Translations under genes and position numbers: made by a program | NCBI GenBank assembly: GCA_014529385.2 | Contig: CM043945.1 | Coordinates: 141,276,241-141,340,240, forward strand | Reading direction: 5' to 3' | Length of the DNA stretch: 64,000 bases | Source: Adiantum capillus-veneris | Lineage: Eukaryota; Streptophyta; Polypodiopsida; Polypodiales; Pteridaceae | In this document: one piece after another, positions 33,817 to 45,119 of the stretch | Layout of the letters: each line of letters begins with the position of its first letter | How positions within the stretch are numbered: the first letter of the stretch is position 1 | Notes under the pieces: generated by a model | The model's database searches: none | Seen by the model: the letters and a program-made list of their open reading frames with translations, nothing else | What the model was told of the DNA's origin: nothing

Positions 33817-35589
33817 ATAAATGATTTTTTTACAAAATAACAAAAAAAAGTAAAAGAGGACGAAAAAGACTTTGTGTGACCCAATTTTTAATGGTCCTAT
33901 TTAAAGAAAGAGGTACAAAAATGTCAACACCTTTCACAAAAACCTTAAAAAATATTAAAAAACAAGCAATTGTATACGTAACCTCCATCTGATCGACTTA
34001 CATCCACGGTCCACAATTTGCACCCAAAATCCACACACCTCACTAGAGTCTTCTGCAAACCAAAAATAAGGGGAACGAGGAGCACCCTGCATGGCAAACA
34101 ACTTTTTTTCTTATTTAGTTTTGACTCTCATCACCTTTTGTAGGCCACTATTTGCTTTTTCTTTGTTTTTGGCTTACTTAAGGCCTTAGTATCCATATAG
34201 GTGACGGTTGTTCAATTCTAGTTCCTTGGCATGTGTCCCTTAGCAAGTTGAAAAAGACGAAAATCACTTTTTTTAAATTGCTATTTCCCAATGGTGCTTC
34301 CATTTTTGCTTGGCATGCTGAAAAAGACTTTAGATGACAATGGAATAAAGAGTATTCATATGTGATGTGAAGTATTGAATCGGTAATTTTTTCTTTTATA
34401 TTTTGACTTGTAAAGAGTATTTTTATTTAAAGACTTTACAAAGATTCATTTCATTAGATTATAAAATTATTTTATGATTCTCTATGCTTATAAAATATAT
34501 CTTATAATGAAAGCATTAATATTTTTTATTTTATAATTTTAATTTTTGTTTTGAATGATAATGTGTAATGTGTACCTTTCACCTTATTATTTAAGTGATG
34601 CCTTTCTTAATATATAAATCATTTGTGATTATGATTCGGTTATTACGAGCCGATGAAAGACATTAAAAAAGGAGCGTGTCTCCACCATGGAGGTTGTCCA
34701 TTAGCACAAAAGGAAAATGCACTTCTCTAGACCCACAAAAAAAAAGCGAGCCTCCCCCCCTTGAAAGAGCGGTTCTATCATCCACTTTTCAACACAAAAT
34801 GTGGATTGGTGTGATCAAACTAAATCTAGTGGCTATGTGCTCAACAACACTATCACTACACTAGATCTCATTGGACGTTAAAATCGTGCAAAATATATTT
34901 TTTAGATCTATCTCTATCCCTTGTTAATGAAGGGAGAGATGGAAGAAAGAGTGCGAGATTTTTGGTGCTCTCTCTTATGAATCTAGTGTGTGTATGCATA
35001 ATGAATAATATATATATATTTATTTATTTATTTGTTTATTTATTTTAATTTGTTTTCAAATGATAATGTACAATGTGTATCTTTCACCTTATTATAAAGC
35101 CATTTGTGACTATATATGTATAATGGATAATGTAATTTTATATTAATACACAACAAAAATTTCATATGTGATATTGCAGGCACTCATTTAAACTTACTTT
35201 CAGTAAGTCTCATTCCCCCCTTAAGCTAGCAATCCTTAGTGCTTCTTCCCCTTGTTTGGAATAGGATCAATTGAAGCATAATTATATTCTATTCTACATG
35301 ATGAAACAGACCCAAGTGCTTTTGAGATGTCACTTGATGATGACACTAGGTTGGAAACTCCACTTGTATGTAATATTTGTTTGTTCTTGTTCGTTCTTGT
35401 TTTGACAACAAGATGAGGATCAAAGGAGTGGCATATGTGCGAGCAGTCAATAGTTTGCTTGATATTTGTGTGATGTATGAATAAGAAATACTATTACTAA
35501 AATAGAAACTAAGTGATGTTTTTTGTTGTTGTGTAGCATGGTCTTCAGAATGTGTGCCGAAGGAAGGTGCAAAACCTTGTCTATATGTG
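33817..35589. other. AT-rich interval without recognised gene
   Basis: No ORF resembles a known family. A degenerate direct repeat of roughly 50 bp built around AATGATAATGT and CTTTCACCTTATTAT occurs near 34556-34605 and 35058-35105. Otherwise only AT-rich and TTTA-repeat sequence is seen (35020-35050). Confidence 0.6.
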
Positions 35590-35593
35590 ACAC

Positions 35594-35706
35594 GGGGGCA
35601 GAGCCGAAGCAGGGGGGACCAATACTTTTATAGGAAAATTACCAAAATTCTCTTCCAATTTGCGAAAATTCCCCAAACGCCCCTCGTATTTTCATTATTC
35701 CCAAAA
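35594..35706 (+). repeat. Left inverted end of a putative giant Mutator-like element
   Basis: From 35632 the sequence GGAAAATTACCAAAAT and then CCTCGTATT-x-TCA-xx-ATTCCCAA aligns with the reverse complement of 57084-57140. A/T-rich arms with repeated CCC are common in plant MULE ends. A MULE transposase starts about 370 bp inside. The outermost bases (GGGGCAGAGCC) do not match the other end, and no 9-bp target duplication could be confirmed. Confidence 0.5.
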
Positions 35707-36070
35707 AGGCCCTCGTATTATGTCTGTATACGATTTCGTCCAAACCTGAGTGAAAAACAGCGAGCAGTAGCAAACGGTTGCGCGAAGGTACTTGCCAACG
35801 AGCAACAGGGAATATTGTCGTGCAAATAGACTCGCTTGCTCTAAATCCCAATCGGCTACGGCAACGCATGCCATTTTTGAGTTGTGGCAAAGGTGTCTGC
35901 TTACACGGCCCTTGAGGTCGACAGGTCACAAAAATGAGGGGAGACTTGAGTGCGATGTATGGGCATGGTTATGTGCATCCGCATAGTGCACGATACATAT
36001 TGATGCAAGAGCTCTTTGCCATTTGTATGTAAACAAGTGTGGTATTCCGGATACACAGAAGAGGGAAACC

Positions 36071-37850
36071 ATGACTGAGAGTAATGCAAATACATCAGAG
36101 AATAATGCTACCGTCTCTGCAACTCTTTCTCTTGGTGCTCAATTTGAATCTCTCAATGTGCTTCATTCAAAGATTCGAGAACAAGAAATCAAGTCTGATG
36201 TGGAGCTTAGGCATGCCAAGAGTGATCAATCCATATATATCGTTGTCTGCAAGGCAGAGGGATGCATGTGGCGCTTGCAAGCGTCCTTGGTCTCTGGTGG
36301 ACCTAGGTGTATGGTCAAGGCATTTCATGATGAGCACACTTGTGGTGGTGCTTCACAACTTGGAAACAAGGAACCCACTACTAAATGGGTTGCAACAAGG
36401 TATGTAGAGAAACTTTGAGACCATCTAATGTATAGGCGGAAGGAGCTCATGGCCGATTTGCATCGAGAAGCTGGAGTGTCAATTTCGTACAAGGTTTCTT
36501 GGAAGGCAAAGCAACTTGCTTTGGATATTATTCATGGTGATCATGCAAAATCTTATGGAAAGCTTCAGTCTTATTGCAACAAGCTTGTGGCTAGCAATTC
36601 GGGCATTGTGGCCCATCTGCAGAAAGCCACTGAAGGTCGTTTTTTTTCGAATGTTTCTTGTGTTCGGAGCATGCATCTCTTGTTTCACGCATTGTCGTGA
36701 CTTTATTGGGTTGGATGGCACATTCTTGACAAGCAAATATCTTGGTGCTTTGTTGACAGCCACAGGGATTGATGCTATGGGGGCCTTTTTTTTAATAGCA
36801 TTTGGTGTAGTAGATGCGGAAAATGAAGACAATTGGGTGTGGTTTTTGCAAAATGTCATGATTGTATGGCGAGTGTCAATGCGGTTACTTTTGTATCAGA
36901 CAAGCAAAAGGAACTTCTCCCAACTGTGGAGCTTGTCTTTCTAGGATGTGAGCATGCACATTGTATGTGCCATTTGGATGCTAATCTCAAGAAGAAATGC
37001 AACAATGGAGAATTTATTCAGTTGTTTTGGGTAGCAGCTTATGCTAACACTATGAGTGACTACAACGTGGCTATCGAGGGATGAGAGTTATAAGTCCTGC
37101 CCACGACGGACTACTTATTGACCACTTCACCCCCATCTCATTGAGCGATGACACACTTTAAAGGAAGGCGTTATGACACTTTAAAGGAAAGCGTTATGGG
37201 CATCTTACATCCAACATTGCTGAGTAATTGAACGCATGGCTGCTTGAGGATAGAGATAATCCTATCATATCTATGCTTGATATCATTCGTCGCCAACTAA
37301 CAGCTTGGTTCTATGCACGTGGAATGGAGGGAAACAAGGCATGTGAGTCTTTGGGAAATAGAGCACAATTTGCATTGGTTGCAAACGTAGAGAAGAATAT
37401 GCATGAGGTTGGAAATAGTGCTCTGAAATATCGAATCTTGCCCTCTAGTGATATGGTTTTTGAGATCTTGACAAGTACAAAAACATGTGTGGTTGATGTA
37501 CGTACAAGGTCATGCTCAGATAATAAGTGGCAAACATTGAAATTCCATGTGTTGATGCTATTTTAGCTATTCTCTTCAAGAGAGAGTGTGTTCAATCGTA
37601 TGTACATAAAGCATATTCTTTGCAGGCCTATTGTACAAAGTATAGTGGTGTCATAAGATCAATTGTGGATGCAAGTGAAGATGCTAGTGATCAGTTGAAA
37701 CTACCTGCCCACAGGTAGGCCACCTAGGCATCCTAAAAAATTTCGTATCAAAACTGAGGATCGCTTCAAGGAAAAGCGTATTTTTCACATGCTCACGTTG
37801 TGGTGGTCTTGGCCGTAGGGTGAAAGCATGGTTTGGTGGTACAAAAAAAG
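36071..37850 (+). pseudogene. MULE (Mutator-like) transposase, broken
   Basis: From ATG 36071 the frame encodes a WRKY/GCM1-type zinc finger (VVCKAEGCMWRLQAS ... HDEHTC). An in-frame TGA at 36416 (from CGA, judging by KL-DHLMYRRKEL) and a shift in a T-run near 36640 follow. The catalytic domain then reads IGLDGTFLTSKYLG ... IDAMGAFFLIAFGVVDAENEDNWVWFL, another shift near 36845, then VSDKQKELL and CEHAHCMCHLDANLKKKC. Further blocks at 37228-37718 hold the post-catalytic region (PIISMLDIIRRQL) and a SWIM-like end (MANIEIPCVDAI) with a terminal CSRCGGLGRR knuckle. At least three frame changes make it non-functional. It would have excised and inserted the element in the nucleus. Confidence 0.85.
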
Positions 37851-38167
37851 GACCTATTTTGCTTCTACCTGGTTGGTACTTCTACATATGTCCACACTTT
37901 GGAGGGAACCTTTTTTTTCATCTATGTTAAAGAATGGTAGGAGGAAAATTTGTATGATTTAAACTTTTCGTGAAAGAAAACATGGGTGGGGCAATAAGTA
38001 ATGCGAGTGGTGTTTTGAAACCGTGCCAAAAGTCCCATCACAGTACCATGCGTTTGTGAGTGGCGCAATTGCTCAACACATTTTCCAGCTTCTGCCTTGC
38101 TCTCTTACTATAGCGCTTTCTGCAAACCACTACAGTTACAGGTAGCAAACTCCCCGGCTACTCACAA

Positions 38168-38409
38168 TTAGGAAGATGAGGACGCCAACGAGGAAATTAG
38201 TAGCCAAAGCATCACCGGACAATGGGAAGAAGAAGAAGATGACAATCGATGCAAAATCCCCTCGGAACATCGACACCCAAATGCGAGGGCTAGAAAGGGG
38301 GCCTCCTTTGTGGAGAGGGAGAAACTTGCTGTGTCCGTGGAGACTTCATTTAAGCCTGGGCCTCTTTTTGCCGATGATGAGACTCCACGGTCATCTACAA
38401 CATCTAAAG
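38168..38409 (+). other. Possible exon of an unknown acidic protein
   Basis: Between an AG acceptor (ACAATTAG) and a GTAGGT donor lies an open frame of about 80 codons: EDEDANEEISSQ..., WEEEEDDNRCK, VSVETSFKPGPLFADDETP. It is followed 58 bp later by the CACTA insertion. It could be a 5' exon of P1 on the far side of the CACTA element, or the tail of the MULE gene. No family is recognised. Confidence 0.35.
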
Positions 38410-38599
38410 GTAGGTGCTATGAGAGCTCTGTGTTTTCTAGTGATTTACCATTTTCTTTTCCATTCACACTACAAGAGGCTATTCATATTAGCGACGCTCA
38501 TAGCGACGCCGGCTGGGCTAAAAAAAATAACAGAGAGCGCCCAAAAACTGAGATCTCAGATTTGAGTTTTTCGGCGCCCTCAAGCAAGAAGCAGGTAAC

Positions 38600-38635
38600 G
38601 CTCTCCCTCTCTCTCTCTCTCTCTCTCTTTCTTCT

Positions 38636-38673
<38 letters not shown>

Positions 38674-38742
38674 AGAGGAAGGAGAGCCAGGTATGCTCCT
38701 TCCTTCTCCTCACTCTCATGTTCCCTTCCCCTCTTTCTCTCT

Positions 38743-38798
<56 letters not shown>

Positions 38799-38810
38799 TA
38801 GTGTTTTTGA

Positions 38811-38858
<48 letters not shown>

Positions 38859-38870
38859 AAGAGTACAAAC
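38600..38870. repeat. Microsatellite cluster (CT, CA, GA)
   Basis: Runs of CT (38603-38628, 38750-38777), CA (38638-38668, 38777-38799) and GA (38811-38855) lie close together just inside the left CACTA end. The Leu/Ser/Cys/Val-rich ORFs across them on both strands are artefacts. Confidence 0.9.
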
Positions 38871-38884
38871 ATAAACAAAAACGC

Positions 38885-39085
38885 ACACACACATACATAA
38901 ACAAAGAATGCACACACACATTGAGAGAGGAAAAGAGAGAGAGAGCATGCATAAACAAAAAACGCACACATTGAGAGAGGAAAAGAGAGAGAGAACATGC
39001 ATAAACAAAAAACACACACATTGAGAGAGGAAAAGAGAGAGAAAACATGCATAAACAAAAAAACGCACACACATTGAGAGAGAAA
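38885..39085. repeat. Tandem repeat of about 57 bp
   Basis: Units made of ACACACATTGAGAGAGGAA, then AAGAGAGAGA, then CATGCATAAACAAAAAACGC repeat about four times with little variation, next to the microsatellite cluster in the CACTA element. Confidence 0.8.
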
Positions 39086-39262
39086 GAGAGAGAAACTAAT
39101 TAAAATTAAAAGACCTAAAGATCTAGCCGACGAGGAGTTGAACTCAAGACCTATTATTCAAGAGGGAAATGGCATAACCAATCTATCATACTTGGCATGG
39201 ATGATAGAAAGGTTATACCGTTTATGTCTTTTTATTGGCACACACATCCACACACACGGACA

Positions 39263-40165
39263 CACACAAGAAGAAGAGAGTTATAACATCGTAGGAAACT
39301 ATCCTAAAAGACATTAAAGATTAGGTTAGATGTAGACTTACGTTAAATTAGATTTAGGTTTATTTAAGTTAAATTAGATTAGATTTAGGTTTATTTTTAG
39401 TTAGATTTACGTTTATTTACGCTAGATTTAGATTTACGTTATATTAGATTAGATTTAGGTCTCTATAGACTGCGATGCCCGCATGAAGCGGGTGAAGAAA
39501 GCCCGCAATGGAATATAGGGTGTTGCTGCCTTCACTCATGGTGGGCTCCGTCGATCCAAAAGTACTGGTGAAATGTCTTCAGAAGATAGGGAAGAAGGTG
39601 GATCTTCAGGGCAGCAAGAGTCACTACATCCCCGACAATGACCATCTAGACAACCTCTAGTCATTCAACAGCAACTTCAAAGTTAGTAACAAGAGCAAGA
39701 ACGGTCCAAAGGGCCAATTGCTGTCGTCAGATGTGGATGGAGATGAGGCAGCGTCACCATCGGAAGTTAACTCTCACATCTTTAGTGATGAGAATGCCAA
39801 CTCTTGCCGAGTTATGTGAAAAATTATGTGTTAAATCAGTTTTAAGGTTCTTATAATCCCTGTTAGTTTAGTTCTTTGTTTTTAATATAACATAATTTAC
39901 GTTAGATTTAGATTTATGTTATATTATATTAGACTTAGGTTTATTTAGGTTTACCCACACACACACACACACACAAGAAGAAGAGAGTTTTAACGTCGTA
40001 GGAAACTATCCCAAAAGACGTTAAAGATTAGGTTAGATGTAGACTTACGTTAAATTAGATTTAGGTTTATTTTTAGTTAGATTTAGGTTTATTTTTAGTT
40101 AGATTTAGGTTTATTTTTAGTTAGATTTACGTTTATTTAGATTTACACTTATTTACGTTAGATCG
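39263..40165. repeat. Long direct repeat and TTTAGGTTTA arrays around the captured fragment
   Basis: About 95 bp (AAGAAGAGAG..., GTCGTAGGAAACTATCC..., then TTAGATTTAGGTTTATTT) occurs at about 39271-39365 and again at 39976-40070. Degenerate TTAGATTTAGGTTTATTTT tandem arrays follow each copy. The two copies bracket the HMA-domain fragment, so the fragment may have arrived as filler between duplicated flanks. Confidence 0.8.
39471..39820 (+). pseudogene. Captured HMA-domain (HIPP-like) gene fragment inside CACTA
   Basis: The reading CDARMKRVKKARNGI, a stop, GVAAFT, then after a one-base shift GSVDPKVLVKCLQKIGKKVDL follows the second half of a heavy-metal-associated domain of plant isoprenylated HMA proteins (…GxVDPKxLVKxLQKxGKK…). 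Only the first of the usual two metal-binding Cys is recognisable. The frame then continues through SKSHYIPDNDHLDNL, a TAG and a low-complexity tail to TGA at about 39820. Base composition differs from the AT-rich repeats around it. Capture of host gene pieces by CACTA elements is known. Confidence 0.6.
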
Positions 40166-40437
40166 AGTCCACGCAAGAATTACTTACGGTTTAGGGTTTA
40201 GAGTTAGACGAACAATGAAAAGATCTACTGTGAAAAGATGTTAAGATGCTGTGAAGTGCTACAGCTAGAGAAGAGGCAAAGGGGTTTTGTCCACTACATC
40301 CAGTATCATGTAGACGTGGGTCTGTAGATTTCTTGTACCCACAAATATAGGTATTGACCAATAAAGACGAGATTATAACCCAGCGGTTCTGATCTCCGTG
40401 CACCTCTAGACCGAGGTGTGCGGGGATTGGACATGAC

Positions 40438-40440
<3 letters not shown>

Positions 40441-40519
<79 letters not shown>
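40441..40519. repeat. Pure AG microsatellite, 79 bp
   Basis: About 39 uninterrupted AG units shortly upstream of the TNP2 start codon. Confidence 0.95.
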
Positions 40520-40522
<3 letters not shown>

Positions 40523-40584
40523 GACGAAGAATGCCAATAGAATATTAAATTTGTTGTCCAGGTTATAAGATTTTTATCCTCATT

Positions 40585-43336
40585 ATGAGTAGTGACGAGG
40601 ATGTGGGACCGTCCAACCGAAACACCTATCTCTCAACGAGGGTCTTATGTCCTTGTAATCAATGCAAGCATGCTGTGCGACGGACAAGACGTGTTTCTTT
40701 GCAGCACGTTCGCGAATTTGGCGAGTTCGATCCATCTATTATAGATCGAGTTGTTGCCAATTATAACTCGTCGAACTCTGACGCCATTGTATAATGGAGC
40801 ACGTATGTCTAGATTGAAAGCACTCCTGGTTCTTCTCAACATGCAGGCAAAGTTCTGATGGAGTGACACTAGCGTCACAGCTCTTTTCAGGTGATCTATT
40901 ACAATTAGTTTACTTTAATAAAACTCTAAATGTATAATGATCTGATAGATTTTTACACGACTGTATCGTATTTTTATGTTGTGTAGATTGCTTAAAGAGC
41001 ACATAGTACCAGCTGACAATGTGATGCCAGATTCCCGAGATGAAGCAAGAAAGATTTTGCGAAACTTGGGGATCGATTACAATTCTATCCACGCTTGTCC
41101 TAATGACTGCATTCTTTTCAGAGGGGAATACATAGACATGGAGAAGTGTCCGAAATGTGATTCCGAAAGATATCGAGTAGATCTCCACGGGACAAAAATT
41201 CCACAAAAGGTTTTGCGACATTTTCCTCTGCTTCCTCGCATCAAGCATTTCTTCGAATGTAAGTCCATGGCCGCCCTAGCATCATGGCATGAGGAGAATA
41301 AATCTTCGGATGGTGTGCTACAAATTCCTATAGATTGCACAGCCTGGAAACATATAGATGAAACATGGTCGGATTTTGCCCGGGAAGCTCGAAATTTGCG
41401 CTTAGGCCTGGCTATGGATGGCGTAAATCCATTTGGTCAAAGATCAACATCTTACAGTGTATGGCCCGTTGTCATCGTCAACTACAACATTCCCCCGTGG
41501 TTGACTATGAAGAAGGGGCACCTATGGCTAAGCTTGATTGTGCCAGGGCGATATAAAGTGGAGAATATGGATGTGTATCTTCGTCCACTATTGGAAGAGC
41601 TACAACAATTGTGGATTGGCATAGAGGTGGTGAATATGAGCCGACACACAGGACAACGGAATTCTTTGATCAGAGGCATTCTAATGTGGACCATGCATGA
41701 CTATCCCGGGCTAACAGAATGCTCAGGTGACCTATTGACACTCCTCACTCAGACACTGTAAATCTTGTTTTTTCCCATAGTTGATCTATTATCATGTGTA
41801 TACATGCGTGGCTTCAAACAAGCGGATACAGAGCATGTGTCACATGTAGACCTAAACTGAATGCACGTAGGGCGCCCTCACTGAAGAAGCAAATCTACGA
41901 AGGTCATCAAGCGTATCTTCCGGAGAATCATGTGTTACGCGACGGCTTTTTGGGAAGAGAGCCACCAAGGATGTCTGCACAAGCATGGTTAGAGCAGAAG
42001 GAGATGTGCGATGACGGATTTCCTCCAGGGATGAAGAGACTATCTCTATGGTACGAGTTACCATACTGGCCCCGACTCATGATCAATCACTTGCTCGATC
42101 CAATGCACATATTCAAGAATGTGGGTAATCTACTATGGGACCATCTGACCGGCAAGAAACATACTTTGGGAGCCAGAGTTGACCTTAGAAATGTGGATCG
42201 TATGGAGAAATATTGGCCGCAAACGGCGTCTGATGGATCGATAAAACTCCCTAAAGCACCATGGATTTTCACAGGAGCCCAAGAACGCAAAGTAAAAGAG
42301 ACCATTCGATCTTTGCGGACCCCCACTGGCGTAATGCACTCGCTTCGAACGTGTTTTACTAAAGAAGGAAAGCTTACCGGTTTGAAGTCACACGATTGGC
42401 ATAAAATGTGTCAGGTAGGTTCATAGTGGACTTTAATATCATTGCATAAAATGTGGACTTTAATATCATTGCTGCACATACTTTACAGTTTATTTTACCG
42501 GTTGCCATTGAGGGATGTTTGTCTCTCGACATCCGTAACACAATCTACAAACTTGCAAAGCTGGTGCAATGGATCTCACAAAAGGAGATCAACGTAGAAT
42601 CCATACCATTCGCCAAACTAAATGCTGCGGATAAGTCATACACAGCAGCATGGTGTAAAGGTCGACATTTTAGGGTGGAACGGATCGACAAAAAGCGTTT
42701 CACTCAAGATTGTGGAATCATGGAAAAATCGTGGAACTCACTTACTTTGGCACGCTACAAGAGATTTTGAGGATCTATTACAGAGGATTTTTTGTCGACT
42801 TGTTTGACGTGCAATGGTTCAAGATAATCATGGAGGGTCGCAACGCTACTGTGCGTAGAGGAGAGTCTGGTTTTCTTGAGGTGGATTCTACTAAGAAATG
42901 GACTGAGCTAAGAGACACTTTCATACTACCCGAGCATTGTGAACAAGTAAGTATGTAAATAGTTAACATCCCCCTTTTACAAGTTATGTGCTTGAAAGCT
43001 CTCATGTAAGTTATGTGGCTCTAGCAGGTAATATTTCATCCTACAAAGTCTACATCAAACTAGTGGTACGTCATAGAGGTAGCCCCTCGTAGTGCAAGGA
43101 CGTATGAAGGCTACCATGTGCCAATCACAACGGCATCAATGGAGGAGATCAGAGAAGATGCTCAATCAGAAGCCGTTGTTGTGGTGTCAGACGAGCATCA
43201 AGATGCTACTACTCTATATGGGGTGCATGTAGAGGAGCTACAAAATGAAACAGAGGATATGTGTTTAAACGGAGAGCTCTATATAGATATAGGAAGTTAT
43301 GCTGAGTTATGCGAGGATGAGAGAGAGATCTCTTAA
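40585..43336 (+). pseudogene. TNP2-like CACTA transposase, in several blocks
   Basis: Block 1 (40585-40794) is the N-terminal transposase-associated domain with CPCNQC. Block 2 (40976-41740) is the Transposase_21 core: HACPNDCILFRGEY, CPKCDSERY, VLRHFPLLPRIKHFF, RLGLAMDGVNPFG, YSVWPVVIVNYNIPPWL, LIVPGRYKVENMDVYL. Block 3 (41794-42426) continues with YRACVTCRPKLNARR and LLDPMHIFKNVG. Block 4 (42453-42770) resembles DUF4218 and block 5 (42710-43336) DUF4216 (YFGTLQEILRIYYRG, DVQWFK, FLEVDSTKKW). Some block breaks may be introns; the overlap of blocks 4 and 5 in different frames suggests a real frameshift. The enzyme cuts and pastes the element by binding its ends. Confidence 0.88.
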
Positions 43337-43608
43337 AGCCACAAATATTGTATTTGGACAATTTTGCTCCGTGTTGTAAAAGCTCTGGCTCTCTAAGTAC
43401 CTTCCATGGTGTATAACGCTCTTTTCTACTCGTGCTCACATCTTTTGATTGAAAATTCTGAGTTTTCGACTTGCCTCTTCTATCACTCAATTCATTGCAT
43501 CATTGTATTTATATGCGTCATTACGTCATTGTATTTAATGGTCTTTGCGTCATTGTCTACTCTATTCATTCAATATTAAGTTTAAATATTCGTGTGTTTA
43601 ATGCAGGT

Positions 43609-43981
43609 ATGGATGATGAGGAGTTTCTTTCTTCTTTGTCACTGCAGCAGAGACAGTGGTACGTGGAGCGTCATCGCTCTGGCGCATCATCGCGCGTTCC
43701 TACTCCATCCGCATCTCCCTCTCTTTCGGAGCAGTGGTCGATGACAGGACGTGATCCCACACCGTACGAGCGCGAGTACGCAGGCAAGAAGGGCTTAAAT
43801 GCCCTGATGGACATCCTCAGTTCTCGCGGCGGCATGGTTAGTATTAAGGTTTACTCTTTTCTATTTTTTGTATTGTTTTATAAATGTCGTTATATGTTTA
43901 TACTTACTGAAAGCTGTCTTATTGTCTTTTTTGCAGAATCCGACAGATACGCTGCTTGGACGCGATGAGACGTCTGACTAG
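43609..43981 (+). CDS. Second CACTA gene: spliced 90-residue protein
   Basis: Exon 1 (43609-43836) encodes MDDEEFLSSLSLQQRQWYVE followed by a Ser/Arg/Pro-rich region and ends GLNALMDILSSRGGM. A GT-AG intron with a pyrimidine-rich acceptor (43837-43936) leads to exon 2 (43937-43981), NPTDTLLGRDETSD and TAG. The phases agree. An AG acceptor (ATGCAG) just before the ATG means it could also be the last part of a longer gene. Two-gene CACTA elements encode a second, DNA-binding TNPA-like protein; this could be a reduced or terminal piece of such a gene, but no sequence match was recognised. Confidence 0.5.
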
Positions 43982-44360
43982 ACGACGTCAGTTTAGCCGT
44001 AGCTAGATAGCATTAGTTTAGGGTTTCTCATAGCTTATGTATCATGAGACGGATTTTATATGTCTTTTTGAACCATGTATATTATTACATTTGTCACCGC
44101 AGTTCATTTTGCCAATCAATTCTTTATGCCTATGATGTTGTACAATTGTCATTATTACATTTGCCAATCAATTCATTTTGCCTATGATGTGTACAATTGT
44201 CAATTTTACGCTTGTCAATTTTGCAAACAATGCGTCTTGTGGGTGACTATTTTGGGTCTATTATCTACCCTTGCACTTTTTAAAAAAAGTGAATCAAGTG
44301 CAATATGGTTGATGGGTGGTAGGGCATTCAATGCCCTGTCACCAAAAAAAATTTCTCTCG

Positions 44361-44612
44361 GGCGTCGCTATAAGCGTCGCTATTTATGGCTCTGGAGCGT
44401 CGCTATAAGCGTCGCTATAGACTTCTGTGTAAACGTCGCTATGACCGTCGCTATGAGCGTCTCTATATAGCGACGCTTATAGAGACGCATATAGCGACGC
44501 ATATAGCGACGCCTATAGCGTCGCATATAGCGATGCTATTAGCGACGGTTTTAGCGACGCCGGGGGTTATAAAAACCCAGTGTATTTCCGTCGCTAACAG
44601 CGTCACAAGAGC
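44361..44612. repeat. CACTA right subterminal array of GCGTCGCTAT motifs
   Basis: About 16 copies of CGTCGCTAT or its complement ATAGCGACG, some degenerate, occur within 250 bp. The first seven point one way and most of the rest the other way, with the switch at about 44465, so the array is itself a large imperfect palindrome. The left end has only two copies (38489-38512). Such motifs are the binding sites of CACTA DNA-binding proteins. Confidence 0.88.
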
Positions 44613-44633
44613 ACACAACCTCTTGTAGTGTCA

Positions 44634-45108
44634 TGGAAGCTTCTGCATGTCTTCTATCTGATGAGGTCTGCATTTGCTTTTTTTGCATGCAGCAAGTACA
44701 TGTGTATGTTTGGGATTTTCTTAGGAATTTAGGGTTTAGGAAAGTTAGAAAGTTACATGGATAAGCTGCTCTTTAGATTTCTAACTTGCATGCATGCAAG
44801 TGCAAAAATCAGTATATGTTGTGAATGAGCATAGCACAAAGTTGAAGCTCAGTAGGGCTGTCAGCATAACCAAATCTGGTTAGTACCAAATTTGGTACTA
44901 ACCAGTACCAAATTTGATACTAACCACTACCAAATTTGTCTCTGTACGCAACTAAATTTTGCAATTGTCACCTGAATGAGATACATTCATTTCATTCCAT
45001 GTGTTTTGTTTTGCACAACTGAAATGAGGCATATAGGTTGAATAATCAGGTATTTGGACTGGTGGAATGAGGGCATGTCTTTACTTGACTGTTGTTTCCA
45101 CATCGCAG
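44634..45108. other. Interval between CACTA element and P1, with GTACCAAATTTGGTAC palindromes
   Basis: No convincing coding frame. At 44883-44938 the palindrome GTACCAAATTTGGTAC is followed by two degenerate copies. The interval ends in a good AG acceptor (TTTCCACATCGCAG) in front of the first P1 frame. Confidence 0.6.
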
Positions 45109-45119
45109 GAAAAAACAAG

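Larger units (their letters stand above)
38467..44630 (+). mobile_element. Complete CACTA (En/Spm) transposon, 6.16 kb
   Basis: It starts CACTACAAGAGG and ends CCTCTTGTAGTG, perfect 12-bp terminal inverted repeats, flanked by the 3-bp target duplication TCA at 38464-38466 and 44631-44633. Subterminal GCGACGC motifs occur at both ends, heavily clustered at the right end. It carries TNP2 transposase blocks, a small second gene and a captured HMA-domain fragment. The intact ends and duplication suggest a fairly recent insertion. Confidence 0.97.

Noticed and set aside
38498-39074. Large Ser/Leu/Cys-rich ORFs on the minus strand
   Set aside because: Translations of CT, CA and GA microsatellites in three frames; no start context or family.
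44634-44700. Short exon starting ATGGAAGCTTCTGC right of the CACTA element
   Set aside because: A GT donor and an AG acceptor are near, but the frame is only about a dozen codons and no continuation could be shown.
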